A stretch of DNA of 64,000 nucleotides from Clostridia bacterium (GCA_017524725.1 JAFXUZ010000067.1:17864-81863); one strand, 5' to 3'. Numbered from the stretch's first letter, positions 52,515 through 60,844 are shown. The notes: a model not told the origin generated them from the letters alone. Translations and numbers: made by a program.

Positions 52515-52542
52515 CCCGCCGGTATAACGCCGGCGGGTTTTT
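52515..52542 (+). terminator. terminator of the 570-nt RNA
   Basis: CCCGCCGG (52515-52522) and CCGGCGGG (52530-52537) form a perfect stem with a 7-nt loop and TTTTT. On the minus strand an ACAATTTTTAT tail lets it also serve the phosphodiesterase gene. Confidence 0.9.
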
Positions 52543-52699
52543 CGTGCTGCTTTCCTGTTTTTTTCAAAATAGAGATCCGTGTTTGGGAAAAGGCGTATCC
52601 CATGCTGCCCGGCGCTCATCATGCGGAACCGCCTTTTCGGGCAGCCTTCAGCCGATCCGGTTTCGGAAAGAACAGACGGCCCTCCCGGCTTTTCCCGTT
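52543..52699. other. short gap after the RNA gene
   Basis: No feature seen between the RNA terminator and the phosphodiesterase stop codon. Confidence 0.5.
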
Positions 52700-53572
52700 T
52701 CAGCATCGCACCTTTATTTGCCCGCCGTTTTCCTTTTCTTTCTCCAGCGCCACCTTCACCGCCGCGGGCCAGTCTGTCTGGATAATGTCAAAGCCCATGT
52801 CCCTCAGCCTCAGCCATCCCTCTTCAGGGGAGATGGCGATGCTCCTGTCATCGTCCAGGCCGGCATACAGCCGATCCCTCAGTCCGTCACCCAGGCGGAT
52901 GGCGTTTACCCAGGCCAGCAGCCCCCTGTCATGCGCCCGGCGGACCGCGTCTTGGCCGAACAGCGGGCTTTTTTCGTCAAAGGCGATCATCTCCACCGCT
53001 TCCAGCCGAAGGCCCTTCACCCGAAGGGCTGCCTCCACGTCCTCCCAGGTATAGCATATGGCCATGAACGGGTATTTCACCGGATGTACCGCGAGGAATT
53101 CCATGGCGGCCTGTCCCTTTGTGACCGGCGCCTTCATAAGGCATACTTCTTCCGCTCCCCGCACGCTGTCCAGGACTTTTACCACCCGGTCCGTCCAGTC
53201 CCAGGCGCGGTCGATGTTCAAAACCGTGCCTTCCCTTACGGCAAGGGCAAGCGCTTCCTCAAACCGGGGCACCCTCGCCCGGACGGGCTGCTCATAGGCG
53301 TTGACCGGCGCCAGGGACAAAAGCTTTTCCTCCGTCATGGCGAAAATATCGGTTTTTTCCCCGAACACTTTCTTTTCGCTCCCGTCGTGGAAACACCACA
53401 GGGATCCGTCCAGACAGGGGACCACGTCGGTCTCCAGCACGTCCGCTCCCTGCAGGAGCGCGTTCCTGAAGGCCTGCATGGTGTTCTGTATCACATTCCC
53501 GCCCCAGGCGCCCCGATGCGAGGCGACGAGGCATCCTTTTTCCGTGGCTTTTCGCCTTAGCAGACTTTCCAT
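52700..53572 (-). CDS. glycerophosphodiester phosphodiesterase
   Basis: A 290-residue GDPD-type phosphodiesterase, which releases glycerol-3-phosphate from deacylated phospholipids. The GDPD barrel opens with VASHRGAWGGNVIQNTMQAF (His and Arg of the active site, about 17-36), then GADVLETDVVPCLDGSLWCFHDG (the metal Glu/Asp and second His, about 43-65), and ends with the usual MGFDIIQTDWP segment. There is no signal peptide, so it acts in the cytosol. CAGGAG lies ahead of the start. It follows the fused-permease gene beyond a terminator, an arrangement reminiscent of ugpQ behind a glycerophosphodiester importer. Confidence 0.9.
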   Translation of the reverse strand: MESLLRRKATEKGCLVASHRGAWGGNVIQNTMQAFRNALLQGADVLETDVVPCLDGSLWCFHDGSEKKVFGEKTDIFAMTEEKLLSLAPVNAYEQPVRARVPRFEEALALAVREGTVLNIDRAWDWTDRVVKVLDSVRGAEEVCLMKAPVTKGQAAMEFLAVHPVKYPFMAICYTWEDVEAALRVKGLRLEAVEMIAFDEKSPLFGQDAVRRAHDRGLLAWVNAIRLGDGLRDRLYAGLDDDRSIAISPEEGWLRLRDMGFDIIQTDWPAAVKVALEKEKENGGQIKVRC

Positions 53573-53584
53573 TCTTTCTCCTGT

Positions 53585-53613
53585 GAAAAGCCCGGACCGC
53601 GAAAGGTCCGGGC
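53585..53613 (-). terminator. terminator of the FbpABC-type operon
   Basis: On the minus strand GCCCGGACC and GGTCCGGGC form a perfect 9-bp stem followed by TTTT, 25 bases after the permease stop. Confidence 0.75.
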
Positions 53614-53638
53614 GTCATTCGGATCCACAGGGCCGGGA

Positions 53639-55546
53639 TCAGACGGCCTTCTTTTCTTCCGCTTTCCCGCCCCCAAGCTTTGCGCGGATGGCGGCGATGC
53701 GCCTGCGGCGCCTGTCCCTGCGCTCGAGCCTTTCGGCCAGGTCCCGGGCGCCGACGCCGTAGACCAGATACAGGATGATCCCGGAAACGATCATGATGAA
53801 CACCGTGGACGCGCACCGGCGGCCGGTGGCATTGCGGTTGAAGCCGTTGCGTCCTTCCTCGTCGGTCATGGACTGGATGACCATGGCATAGGTGGTACCG
53901 TTGGAGGACTGGAAAGTGGCGCCCATGTCGTATTCGGTGAACAGCGAGTTGAAGTTCAGCGCGAATACCGCCAGGACGCTGGGCAGGACGATGGGCAGCT
54001 TCACCCTGAGGAATGTCACCAGCTGGCTGGCGCCCAGGTTCCTGGCCGCGTCCTCCAGTTCGTCGTCGATGGCATAGAACGCCGCCTTGATCATACGCAG
54101 CGCGAACGGCAGCTTGACCACCGTGTAGGCGATAATGATCAGTATCCGCACGTTCTGCCGGTAGTACAGGTTCTGCGAGAACACATACCACACGTTGCTG
54201 TTGAAATAAATGCGGTAGGAATAGCAGATCAGGATGGTGGGCAGCAGCCAGGGGAACAGCAGGCACGCCTCAGCCGCCCTGGAGCGCTTCTTGTTTTTGT
54301 TCTTGAATATATAGTTGACCGCCACCACCACGATCACGCAGGCCAGGGCGGCCGCCGCGGCGGACATGATGAAGCTCAGCTGGATGCCGCCCAGGGTCTT
54401 TTCGTTGGAGAACATGCCGGAAATGGCGTCCTCCACCACCTTCACCTTGCCGTTGGAACGGGTATAGCTGTAGTTTTCCGTCCCGAAATAGTTGACGAAG
54501 GTAAAGCCGTTCAGCACTTTGGCCTGGATGGCCTGCCAGTTCTGGAAGGAGAACAGCACGATCATCACCACGGGAGTCATGTAAATGACAAAGAGCACAT
54601 AGGCATAAATGTGAGCCAGCACGTTGGCCACAGGATTGCGGATCTTCTGCTTGACCAGCTTGGCCTTGGTCTTGGATACCGACAGGTAATGCCCTTTGCG
54701 CTCGTAATGGTTGAGTGTGGTCAGGAGGATGATGGTAAACATGGCCAGGATGACGCTGAGCAGGGCCGCCCTGGCCTGGGGGAAGGATTCATCCGCCGTG
54801 GAGGAGCCCGCCAGGCGGACGATCTCCGGGTTGATGGAGTTATAGCCCAGCAGCGTCGGCGCGCTCATGGCACACAGGCCGGTAATGAAGGTCATGACCG
54901 TCAGGGAGAAAAGTGTGGGCAGCAGGGTGGGCATGACCACTTTCAAAAGCACCTTGAAGGGCTTTGCCCCCAGGTTGCGCGCCGCCTCCACGGTGTTGTA
55001 GTCGATGCCGCGGATGGCGTTGCGCAGAAACAGCATGTGGTTGGACGTGCAGGCGAAGGTCATCGTAAAAAGCACCGCGCTGAATCCGGAGAACCACTGC
55101 TTGTTCATCATCGGGAACTGCTGCACCAGCCAGGTGGTGACGATGCCGTCGTTGTCGTACAGGAACTGGTAGCCGGTCACCAGGGCCACGCCGGAATAGA
55201 TCAGGGTGGTCATGTAACCCATCCGCAGGACCTTGGCGCCTTTGATATCGAAATACTCAGTCAGAAGCACGATGCTGATGCCCACCAGGTTCACCGTGAA
55301 CACCAGGCACAGCGCCAGTTTCAGGCTGTTCCATACAAAGGACGGCATGGAGCCCGCAAAGAAGAAGCGGATGACCGCCAGGGGATCCGTGTTTCCCGCG
55401 GCGTCCTTTGTGGTAAACACACTGGACAGGGTATTGAAGCAGGGGATGACCATGAAACCCAGGAACAGATAGGCGAACAATACCCCGCCGAAAACCTTCC
55501 ACAGTTTATCCAGCCCCGGACCGGAGCGTTTCAAAGTGTTCTGCAT
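53639..55546 (-). CDS. fused two-domain ABC permease (FbpB-type)
   Basis: A 635-residue permease with two complete BPD_transp_1 halves and about twelve transmembrane helices. Each half has its own EAA loop: TVEAARNLGAKPFKVLLKVV (about 176-195) and ELEDAARNLGASQLVTFLRV (about 493-512). This fusion is typical of FbpB/AfuB-type importers for ferric iron, thiamine, or sugar and organic phosphates. The start at 55546 has AAGGAGGGG ahead and lies 11 bases after the ATPase stop; the longer frame to 55741 is inside the ATPase gene. A Lys/Arg-rich tail of about 40 residues ends it. Confidence 0.88.
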   Translation of the reverse strand: MQNTLKRSGPGLDKLWKVFGGVLFAYLFLGFMVIPCFNTLSSVFTTKDAAGNTDPLAVIRFFFAGSMPSFVWNSLKLALCLVFTVNLVGISIVLLTEYFDIKGAKVLRMGYMTTLIYSGVALVTGYQFLYDNDGIVTTWLVQQFPMMNKQWFSGFSAVLFTMTFACTSNHMLFLRNAIRGIDYNTVEAARNLGAKPFKVLLKVVMPTLLPTLFSLTVMTFITGLCAMSAPTLLGYNSINPEIVRLAGSSTADESFPQARAALLSVILAMFTIILLTTLNHYERKGHYLSVSKTKAKLVKQKIRNPVANVLAHIYAYVLFVIYMTPVVMIVLFSFQNWQAIQAKVLNGFTFVNYFGTENYSYTRSNGKVKVVEDAISGMFSNEKTLGGIQLSFIMSAAAAALACVIVVVAVNYIFKNKNKKRSRAAEACLLFPWLLPTILICYSYRIYFNSNVWYVFSQNLYYRQNVRILIIIAYTVVKLPFALRMIKAAFYAIDDELEDAARNLGASQLVTFLRVKLPIVLPSVLAVFALNFNSLFTEYDMGATFQSSNGTTYAMVIQSMTDEEGRNGFNRNATGRRCASTVFIMIVSGIILYLVYGVGARDLAERLERRDRRRRRIAAIRAKLGGGKAEEKKAV

Positions 55547-55557
55547 ACGCCCCTCCT

Positions 55558-56556
55558 TCAGGCTCCGTAGGACATCATGTCCATGGGATGGATCCCCACG
55601 TCCACTTCCTGTCCCTCGTAATAGATGTTGATGCCGTCGTTCTTTTCGATCACCTTGAGCGTCTGGCCCAGGCAGTCGATGTAATATTTGATATACAGCC
55701 CGTAATATTCCATGGACCGGATGACGCCCCTCAGGCGGCACTCGCCCTCACGCACCGGCTGGTTGACCACCACCCTCTCCAGGCGGATAAAGTGGTGTTT
55801 TTTCCCATCCAGGCCCATCTTCCGCACGATCCCCTCCCCTACGGGATTGATGTCGCCGATAAAGTTGGCCACAAACTCGCTGGCGGAGTGGTTGTACACC
55901 TCGTTGGGGGTGCCGATCTGCTCGATGTAGCCCTTGTTGAACACCGCGATCCGGTCGCTGAGCGTCAGGGCTTCCTCCTGGTCATGCGTCACGTAGATGC
56001 AGGTGATGCCGAAATCGCGCTGCATTTTTTTAAGCTCGTTGCGCAGCTGCACCCTCAATTTGGCGTCCAGGTTGCTCAGCGGCTCGTCCATACAGATGAT
56101 GGCGGGCTCGGTCACCAGGGCGCGGGCGATGGCGACGCGCTGCTGCTGTCCGCCGGACAACTGGGCGACGGCCTTTTTCAGCTGCTCGTCGCTCAGGTCC
56201 ACCTTCCTGGCGATCTCGGCCACCTTCCTGTCCCTGTCCGGCTTGGGGATCTTCTTGATCTTCAGGCCGAATTCGATGTTGTCGTGCACCGTCATGGTGG
56301 GGAACAGCGCATAGCTCTGAAAAACGATGCCGATCTGCCTTTTTTCGATCGGAACATGGGTAATGTCCTTCCCCTGCATGGACACGGTGCCCGACACCGG
56401 CTCGATAAAGCCGGTCACCGTGCGCAGCGTGGTGGTCTTGCCGCATCCGGAGGGACCGAGGAACGTAAAAAACTCCCCCTCGTTCACATGCACGCTGATC
56501 TTGTGCAGCGCTTCGAAATCACCGAATTTGACTACGATATCCTTCAGGTCGATCAT
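55558..56556 (-). CDS. ABC transporter ATPase (FbpC/PotA-type)
   Basis: A 332-residue ATPase of the Fe/putrescine/thiamine importer class. Walker A is GPSGCGKTT (about 37-45), the Q-loop lies in FQSYALFP, the ABC signature is LSGGQQQRVAIARAL (about 135-149) and Walker B is IICMDEPLSNLDAKLR; the switch His is in VTHDQEEAL. The C-terminal TOBE-like domain (about 240-332) follows. The start at 56556 has GGGAGG eleven bases upstream; the longer frame to 56646 is not needed. It lies between the solute-binding protein and the fused permease. Confidence 0.93.
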   Translation of the reverse strand: MIDLKDIVVKFGDFEALHKISVHVNEGEFFTFLGPSGCGKTTTLRTVTGFIEPVSGTVSMQGKDITHVPIEKRQIGIVFQSYALFPTMTVHDNIEFGLKIKKIPKPDRDRKVAEIARKVDLSDEQLKKAVAQLSGGQQQRVAIARALVTEPAIICMDEPLSNLDAKLRVQLRNELKKMQRDFGITCIYVTHDQEEALTLSDRIAVFNKGYIEQIGTPNEVYNHSASEFVANFIGDINPVGEGIVRKMGLDGKKHHFIRLERVVVNQPVREGECRLRGVIRSMEYYGLYIKYYIDCLGQTLKVIEKNDGINIYYEGQEVDVGIHPMDMMSYGA

Positions 56557-56663
56557 ATGGCATCCGCCTCCCGCACGATATGATGGAATAGAACAGAAAA
56601 GCTCCACGGTCCCAATATGGCAGGGCATCCCCCTCCCGCGGGGCATGCCCTGATAAAGAAATT

Positions 56664-56691
56664 GGCGGGCCTGCGAGGCCGCAGGCCCGCC
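56664..56691 (-). terminator. attenuating hairpin after the solute-binding protein gene
   Basis: GGCGGGCCTGCG and CGCAGGCCCGCC form a perfect 12-bp stem with a 4-nt loop, 20 bases after the stop. On the minus strand only AATTTCTTT follows, so it probably stops part of the transcripts or shields the 3' end, favouring the binding protein. Confidence 0.65.
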
Positions 56692-56711
56692 CGTTCACGG
56701 ACAGGAAAAGC

Positions 56712-57902
56712 TTACTGGGCAGCCTGGGTCAGGACGGCCCAATTCAGGTTGTCCCAGTCGGGCTCGTTGGGGGCGGCTGAATTGTCGGCCCAGTAGAAGC
56801 CCAGGTTGGTCATGATGTTGGTCCATTCGGTGGAATGCGCGCCGACATACTCGGCATAGGTCATATCGGTGCCCTCGACCTTGGTCAGGGAGCAGTTCTT
56901 AATGGCATAGATCGCGGGGACTTCGTCATACAATTCAGCCACGGCGTCGGAGTTGCAGGGATAGCTGTCGAATTCCTCGCTCCAGGCGATCTGGACTTCA
57001 GCGGAGCCGAACCACTCGGCAAAGGCCTTGACGGTCTCGGTATCGGCTTCGGAACGCTTGGGATTGTCCACGACGCCGATGTATTCGGCGATATAGTAGG
57101 TGCCGTCGTCAATGTCCACCAGAGCCCAGTTCTCGGGGTTCAGGGTGCCGACCAGCGGATCCTCGACGGTGTCCTGGGCCGCGTCGATGTTGCCGTACAG
57201 GGAGGAAGAATAGAAGGTGGAGACCTGCACGTCGCCGCGGATCAGGGGATCCAGGCCGTACTTGTCACCGGTATAGTTGCCGCCCGCGCAGTAGGCCCAC
57301 AGGGTCTTCCAGCCTTCCACGGAGATGCCGCCCGCGGGAGAGGTGGGATCGGTGAAGCTGTACAGCATGGCGTTGTTGATGTTCATGTTGGTGGTGCCGC
57401 CCACCTTGCCCTGGCGGTACCAGTTGTAGCCGCAGTTCACGATGTCCGCCCAGTGGGCAAAATGCAGCGCATTGCCGTTGGTGCCCTTGGCATCGGTGCG
57501 GTAGAGCATCAGGATGTTCTGGATGACCAGGCCGTAGGCCTTGCCGTCAAACTTGTAATCGCCGACCTTGTCCGCCCAGGAGGGGGTCCAGTCCGCGATG
57601 GTCAGGTTTTCGTACTGGCCGTTGATCAGCTGGCTCCAGCGGACTTCGTTGAGGCCGAAGATCACGTCGGCGTCCTTGTTCTCGTTGGCGGCCTGCACGG
57701 CGGCAGTATCGCCGGAGATGACGGAGTTGTCGTCGATGGAGATGTCAAAGCCGGCTTCCTTGGCGGCCTTGATCAGCCAGGTGGTGCGCTCGGAGGAGTT
57801 GGAGTTGGAGTAGATGCGGATGGTATAGCCGTCCGCGAACGCCGCGGAGCACAGCGACAGCGCCATCACAGCGGTCAAAAACAATGCCAGAGCTTTCTTC
57901 AT
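56712..57902 (-). CDS. ABC transporter solute-binding protein (FbpA/thiamine-type)
   Basis: A 396-residue exported binding protein of the type-2 class that serves FbpB-like permeases. Signal peptide 1 to about 23 (AAFA-DG) with no lipobox Cys at the cut site. The mature chain starts YTIRIYSNSNSSERTTWLIKAAKEAGFDI, and further marks are DVIFGLNEVRWSQLI and WAVLTQAAQ at the end. There is no obvious iron-binding Tyr-Tyr pair near residue 195, so the ligand may be an organic or phosphate compound (inference). First gene of the unit; promoter at 57957-57985, GGAGG ahead of the start. Confidence 0.85.
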   Translation of the reverse strand: MKKALALFLTAVMALSLCSAAFADGYTIRIYSNSNSSERTTWLIKAAKEAGFDISIDDNSVISGDTAAVQAANENKDADVIFGLNEVRWSQLINGQYENLTIADWTPSWADKVGDYKFDGKAYGLVIQNILMLYRTDAKGTNGNALHFAHWADIVNCGYNWYRQGKVGGTTNMNINNAMLYSFTDPTSPAGGISVEGWKTLWAYCAGGNYTGDKYGLDPLIRGDVQVSTFYSSSLYGNIDAAQDTVEDPLVGTLNPENWALVDIDDGTYYIAEYIGVVDNPKRSEADTETVKAFAEWFGSAEVQIAWSEEFDSYPCNSDAVAELYDEVPAIYAIKNCSLTKVEGTDMTYAEYVGAHSTEWTNIMTNLGFYWADNSAAPNEPDWDNLNWAVLTQAAQ

Positions 57903-57956
57903 AGGGAAAAGCCTCCTTCATAAAATTATGTAAATGAACACCGGGCATCTTCAGGA

Positions 57957-57985
57957 ATTATAGCATCACACCGGTCAAATGTAAA
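57957..57985 (-). promoter_or_regulatory. promoter of the FbpABC-type operon
   Basis: On the minus strand -35 TTTACA (57980-57985), 17-bp spacer, -10 TATAAT (57957-57962), 54 bases before the start. Confidence 0.75.
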
Positions 57986-58033
57986 CTGTTTTTTCGCCGG
58001 ATAGGGCCGGACCGATACAATTTCGGTCAAATT

Positions 58034-59443
58034 TCAGTCGACGATGTTCCGCATCCACACGCCTTTTTTGATCAGGACATACCCGATCACGCCCTTGAGG
58101 ATGTCGATGGCCTCGCACAGGGCGAACACCGCGGCCACCGGAAGCGCCGCATCGGATATCAGGAGGCGGGTGGCGGGGACCTTCAGCACCCACAGGTAGG
58201 CCGAATCGAACAGGAATGTGATCCAGGTGCGTCCCCCCGACCGCAGGACGAAATACGCGCTGTGGCAGAAGGCGTAGAGCATCCCGGCGCAGGCGGTCAC
58301 CCGCATCAATTGCACCGCCAGGGAGCGCACCTCGTCGGTGGTATTGTACAGCCGCGGGAACAGGGGCGCGGCGGCGAACAGCACCAGGCCCGCGGCCAGG
58401 GCCAGGGCCATGGAAAAGGCGATCAGCCTGCGCACGGTGACCCGGACCCTGTCAAATTCCCGTGCCCCCAGCTGCTGCCCCACGATGATGGACACCGCCG
58501 TGCCCATGGAGATCCACAGGATATTGAAAAGGTTGGCGATGGTGGAAGAAATATTCATCGCGGCCACCGCCATCAGGCCCCGGGTGGAGTAGCACTGGTT
58601 GACGGCGGTCGTGCCGGAGCTCCACAGAAGCTCGTTGATCAGGAGGGGCATGCCCTTAAGCATGATCTGCTTCACCAGGGGAAGCGGCACGCTCAGCCCC
58701 CGGTAGGCATCCCGGATGAAGGGCATGCGTTCAGAGTGCCTGTGGGTCCAGGAGACGATGATCAGGCATTCCGCCCACCGGCTGATCACGGTGGCCAGGG
58801 CCGCGCCTTCCGCCCCCATGGCCGGCGCGCCGAAACGCCCGAAGATAAGGATCCAGTTGCCCGCCAGGTTCAAAAGAATGGCGGCGATCCCGGCTTTCAT
58901 CGGCAGCAGGGTCTCTCCGCATTCCCTGAGGGTGGAGGCGTAGGCCTGCTGCAGCGCAAAGGGCAGAAGCCCCCAGAGCATCATCCGCATATACCGCTCG
59001 GCGTACATCTGCGTCAGGGCGATGTCCCCCGTTTCGCCGCCCTCGTGCAGGAACAGGGCCACCAGGTCCCCGCCCGCAAAAATAAACACGCCCAGTCCCC
59101 CCAGCAGCAGGACCATGGACAGCATCATTTTGAACCGGAAGGTGTTCCTGATCCCCTCCCGGTCCTGCCGTCCGTAGTACTGGGCCGTAAAGATGCCCAC
59201 GCCCCCCATGCCTCCGAAAAGGCACAGGTTGAAGACGAACAGCAGCTGGTTGACGATGGACACTCCGCTCATCTGTTCGGTGCCCACCGCGCCCACCATC
59301 ACATTGTCCAGCAGGTTCACAAAGGTGCTCAGGGCGTTCTGCAGCATCACGGGGATCACCACCGCGCCGAGCATCCTGTAAAAGGCCCTGTCGCCGATAT
59401 ATTTTTTCAATCCGCTCTCCCGGTCCGTCAACTTATCGCACAT
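58034..59443 (-). CDS. MATE-family efflux transporter
   Basis: A 469-residue inner-membrane exporter with about twelve transmembrane helices in two MatE halves. Family marks are VIPVMLQNALSTFVNLLDNVMVG (about 32-54), the QYYGR turn and, in the second half, ISMGTAVSIIVGQQLGAREFDRV. It belongs to the branch of Na+- or H+-driven drug and metabolite exporters; the substrate is unknown. GGAGGAAG lies ahead of the start. Same strand as the FbpABC-type unit, but the latter has its own promoter. Confidence 0.9.
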   Translation of the reverse strand: MCDKLTDRESGLKKYIGDRAFYRMLGAVVIPVMLQNALSTFVNLLDNVMVGAVGTEQMSGVSIVNQLLFVFNLCLFGGMGGVGIFTAQYYGRQDREGIRNTFRFKMMLSMVLLLGGLGVFIFAGGDLVALFLHEGGETGDIALTQMYAERYMRMMLWGLLPFALQQAYASTLRECGETLLPMKAGIAAILLNLAGNWILIFGRFGAPAMGAEGAALATVISRWAECLIIVSWTHRHSERMPFIRDAYRGLSVPLPLVKQIMLKGMPLLINELLWSSGTTAVNQCYSTRGLMAVAAMNISSTIANLFNILWISMGTAVSIIVGQQLGAREFDRVRVTVRRLIAFSMALALAAGLVLFAAAPLFPRLYNTTDEVRSLAVQLMRVTACAGMLYAFCHSAYFVLRSGGRTWITFLFDSAYLWVLKVPATRLLISDAALPVAAVFALCEAIDILKGVIGYVLIKKGVWMRNIVD

Positions 59444-59642
59444 ACTTCCTCCGGAACATTTCTTTCAATCAGACCACATGGCACAAAAGGCATTGTATCA
59501 CGCCCGCGGATGGCATGCAACCGCCGGAAAAAAGCAAGTGCCGTCATGACACTTTATGATCCCGATCATTCCTCGCCGGATCCTTCCCCCGCCGTTTCTT
59601 ATGCCTTCTATTTCCATTCTGCGTTTTACGTTCATTTTTCTC
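59444..59642. other. intergenic region before the tRNA promoter
   Basis: No gene or hairpin of note seen here. Confidence 0.5.
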
Positions 59643-59671
59643 TTGACACAGCCGCCTTGCGGTGGTAAGAT
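59643..59671 (+). promoter_or_regulatory. promoter of the tRNA-Val transcript
   Basis: -35 TTGACA (59643-59648), 17-bp spacer, -10 TAAGAT (59666-59671). It would transcribe the tRNA 5'-half copy, the 136-nt spacer and tRNA-Val. Confidence 0.75.
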
Positions 59672-59692
59672 ATCACTGTTCGATCCGGTTAC

Positions 59693-59852
59693 GGTCGCAT
59701 GGCTCAGTTGGTAGAACCCACTGGTCAAGTTATCAAACTGCCGGTTCATGAGTATCTCAAGTGACCGGCCCACTGGTAGACAAGACCGACATGCGCAGGA
59801 AGCTGAAATGACCGAACGATTTCAGCGGAAATGGCTAAAAAGTTCGGAATAA
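59693..59852 (+). ncRNA. tRNA-Val 5'-half copy and structured leader upstream of the tRNA
   Basis: Bases 59693-59715 repeat the first 23 bases of the intact tRNA-Val 160 bases downstream (acceptor strand and D arm) and then diverge. The following stretch folds: CCGGT...ACCGG near 59741-59768 around TCA-GAG/CTC, and CCGAAC (59812-59817) with GTTCGG (59842-59847) around ATTTC/GAAAT. No matching 3' half exists, so this is not a full tRNA. It may be a pseudo-tRNA remnant or a processed leader RNA. Confidence 0.55.
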
Positions 59853-59928
59853 GGTCGCATGGCTCAGTTGGTAGAGCACATCGTTCACATCGATGGGGTC
59901 ACAGGTTCGAGTCCTGTTGCGACCACCA
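59853..59928 (+). tRNA. tRNA-Val (anticodon CAC)
   Basis: A complete 76-nt cloverleaf with encoded CCA. Acceptor GGTCGCA/TGCGACC, D arm GGCTCAGTTGGTAGAGCA, anticodon stem CATCG/CGATG with loop TTCACAT (anticodon CAC, valine GTG codons), T arm ACAGGTTCGAGTCCTGT, discriminator A. Confidence 0.95.
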
Positions 59929-59929
59929 C

Positions 59930-59963
59930 AAACCCTTGAAAACACTCCGTTTTCGAGGGTTTT
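59930..59963 (+). terminator. terminator of the tRNA transcript
   Basis: AAACCCTTGAAAAC and GTTTTCGAGGGTTT form a 13-of-14-bp stem with a 5-nt loop, continuing into TTTTT. Confidence 0.9.
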
Positions 59964-60262
59964 TCATTTTCCTGGGAGGCCGATATGTTCATTTTGGCGA
60001 GCCGAAATGAACGGAATCCATCACGCCGTTCACATCGAAAAAACAGATGATTTCCGAACGATACATTCTTCTCCCCTGCCCGGAGGGGTGTTCAAAATCC
60101 GGGGTGTTCACCGTCCTGCATAACAAAGCGCCTGCCTCTTGAGATACACGCGTCGGTATGGCTCAAGTGACAGGCACTTTGTGTCGAGGTGAACGATGTG
60201 ATAGAAATCGGTGTGGCTTAAGAGCCGGAATCAGTGTGAACGAAGTGGTGGAAAGCCATCAA
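59964..60262. other. gene-free junction between tRNA and AT-rich cassette
   Basis: No gene seen. It contains CGTTCACATCGA (60027-60038), identical to 12 bases of the tRNA anticodon arm (59882-59893). Base composition falls from GC-rich to AT-rich across it, as expected at the edge of an inserted segment. Confidence 0.5.
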
Positions 60263-60811
60263 TTACCATGTGTTTTGTGGTTCAGCAATAAGATTTTTGT
60301 TGAAAAAATAAGCCAGCTTTAGATTGTCGCCATAGAAATAGCATTCAAAATCAATAACAAAATCCGTCAAGCCCTCTTCTTCCACAGTACGACCGCCCTG
60401 TACAAACCATCCCTGCTCGTTCATGTAATGACCGTTATTGAAGTGCTGGATAAAAATATGAAGATCAGTATAGCCAAGAGCCACTAACACGGTTTGAATT
60501 TGCTCTTTTATTGCTTCATCATGTACAAATGGCTGGTCCAGGTCAAATACACCGTTTCCAATCAGTGCCTGAATTTTGTCAAGCGAATCTACTTGTGCCA
60601 GAGCCTCTCTTATTTCTGTTTGCTCAGGGGTAGTGTTCCCCAGTCCATCATACATGCGATTAGCAATAAATCGTTCTTCCGGGGACAGTTGATCCGCATA
60701 CTTCCGGATCAACTCTTCCCATCGCATTTGACATTCTACTTCTTCAGCTGATGCAAAGGAAATGCTCATAAGCACAACCAGAGCAATAATGATGCAGGTG
60801 ATTTTTTTCAT
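60263..60811 (-). CDS. small secreted protein of unknown function
   Basis: A 182-residue exported protein; signal peptide about 1-22 (SFASA-EE). The mature part is acidic, with an EELIRKYADQLSPEERFIANRMYDG-type helical start and a beta-rich end (FVIDFECYFYGDNLKLAYFF). It holds one Cys near the start and one near the end. I do not recognise the family. ATG 60811 has AAAGGAGG ahead of it; the frame reaches 60844, inside the end of the previous gene. Third gene of an AT-rich unit behind a sigma factor and a probable anti-sigma factor, which suggests it is a target or sensor partner. Confidence 0.65.
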   Translation of the reverse strand: MKKITCIIIALVVLMSISFASAEEVECQMRWEELIRKYADQLSPEERFIANRMYDGLGNTTPEQTEIREALAQVDSLDKIQALIGNGVFDLDQPFVHDEAIKEQIQTVLVALGYTDLHIFIQHFNNGHYMNEQGWFVQGGRTVEEEGLTDFVIDFECYFYGDNLKLAYFFNKNLIAEPQNTW

Positions 60812-60844
60812 CGTGAGTTTCCTCCTTTTATTTGTTGGCGTCAT

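Larger units (their letters stand above)
51971..52542 (+). ncRNA. candidate large structured non-coding RNA (about 570 nt)
   Basis: A transcript bounded by a consensus promoter and a strong terminator, with no ORF of normal size. Complementary segments are plain: GCCGCCCGCCTT (52102-52113) pairs perfectly with AAGGCGGGCGGC (52203-52214) over 12 bp; inside the next 30 bases ATCTTC (52217-52222) pairs with GAAGAT (52237-52242) around CGG-ACAA-CCG; ACGATA (52370-52375) pairs with TATCGT (52387-52392). The length matches the known size class of ROOL and OLE RNAs, but I cannot confirm a family. It lacks tmRNA and RNase P signatures. A 19-codon ORF with a perfect ribosome-binding site is embedded at 52069-52128. 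Confidence 0.65.

Noticed and set aside
51971..52542. Reading the RNA as tmRNA or RNase P RNA
   Set aside because: No tRNA-like ends with a T-loop GGTTCGA, no tag ORF near the 3' part, and none of the conserved RNase P blocks such as GAGGAAAGTCC.
59693..59770. A second complete tRNA gene
   Set aside because: Only the 5' half matches; no anticodon stem, T arm or 3' acceptor strand can be paired.
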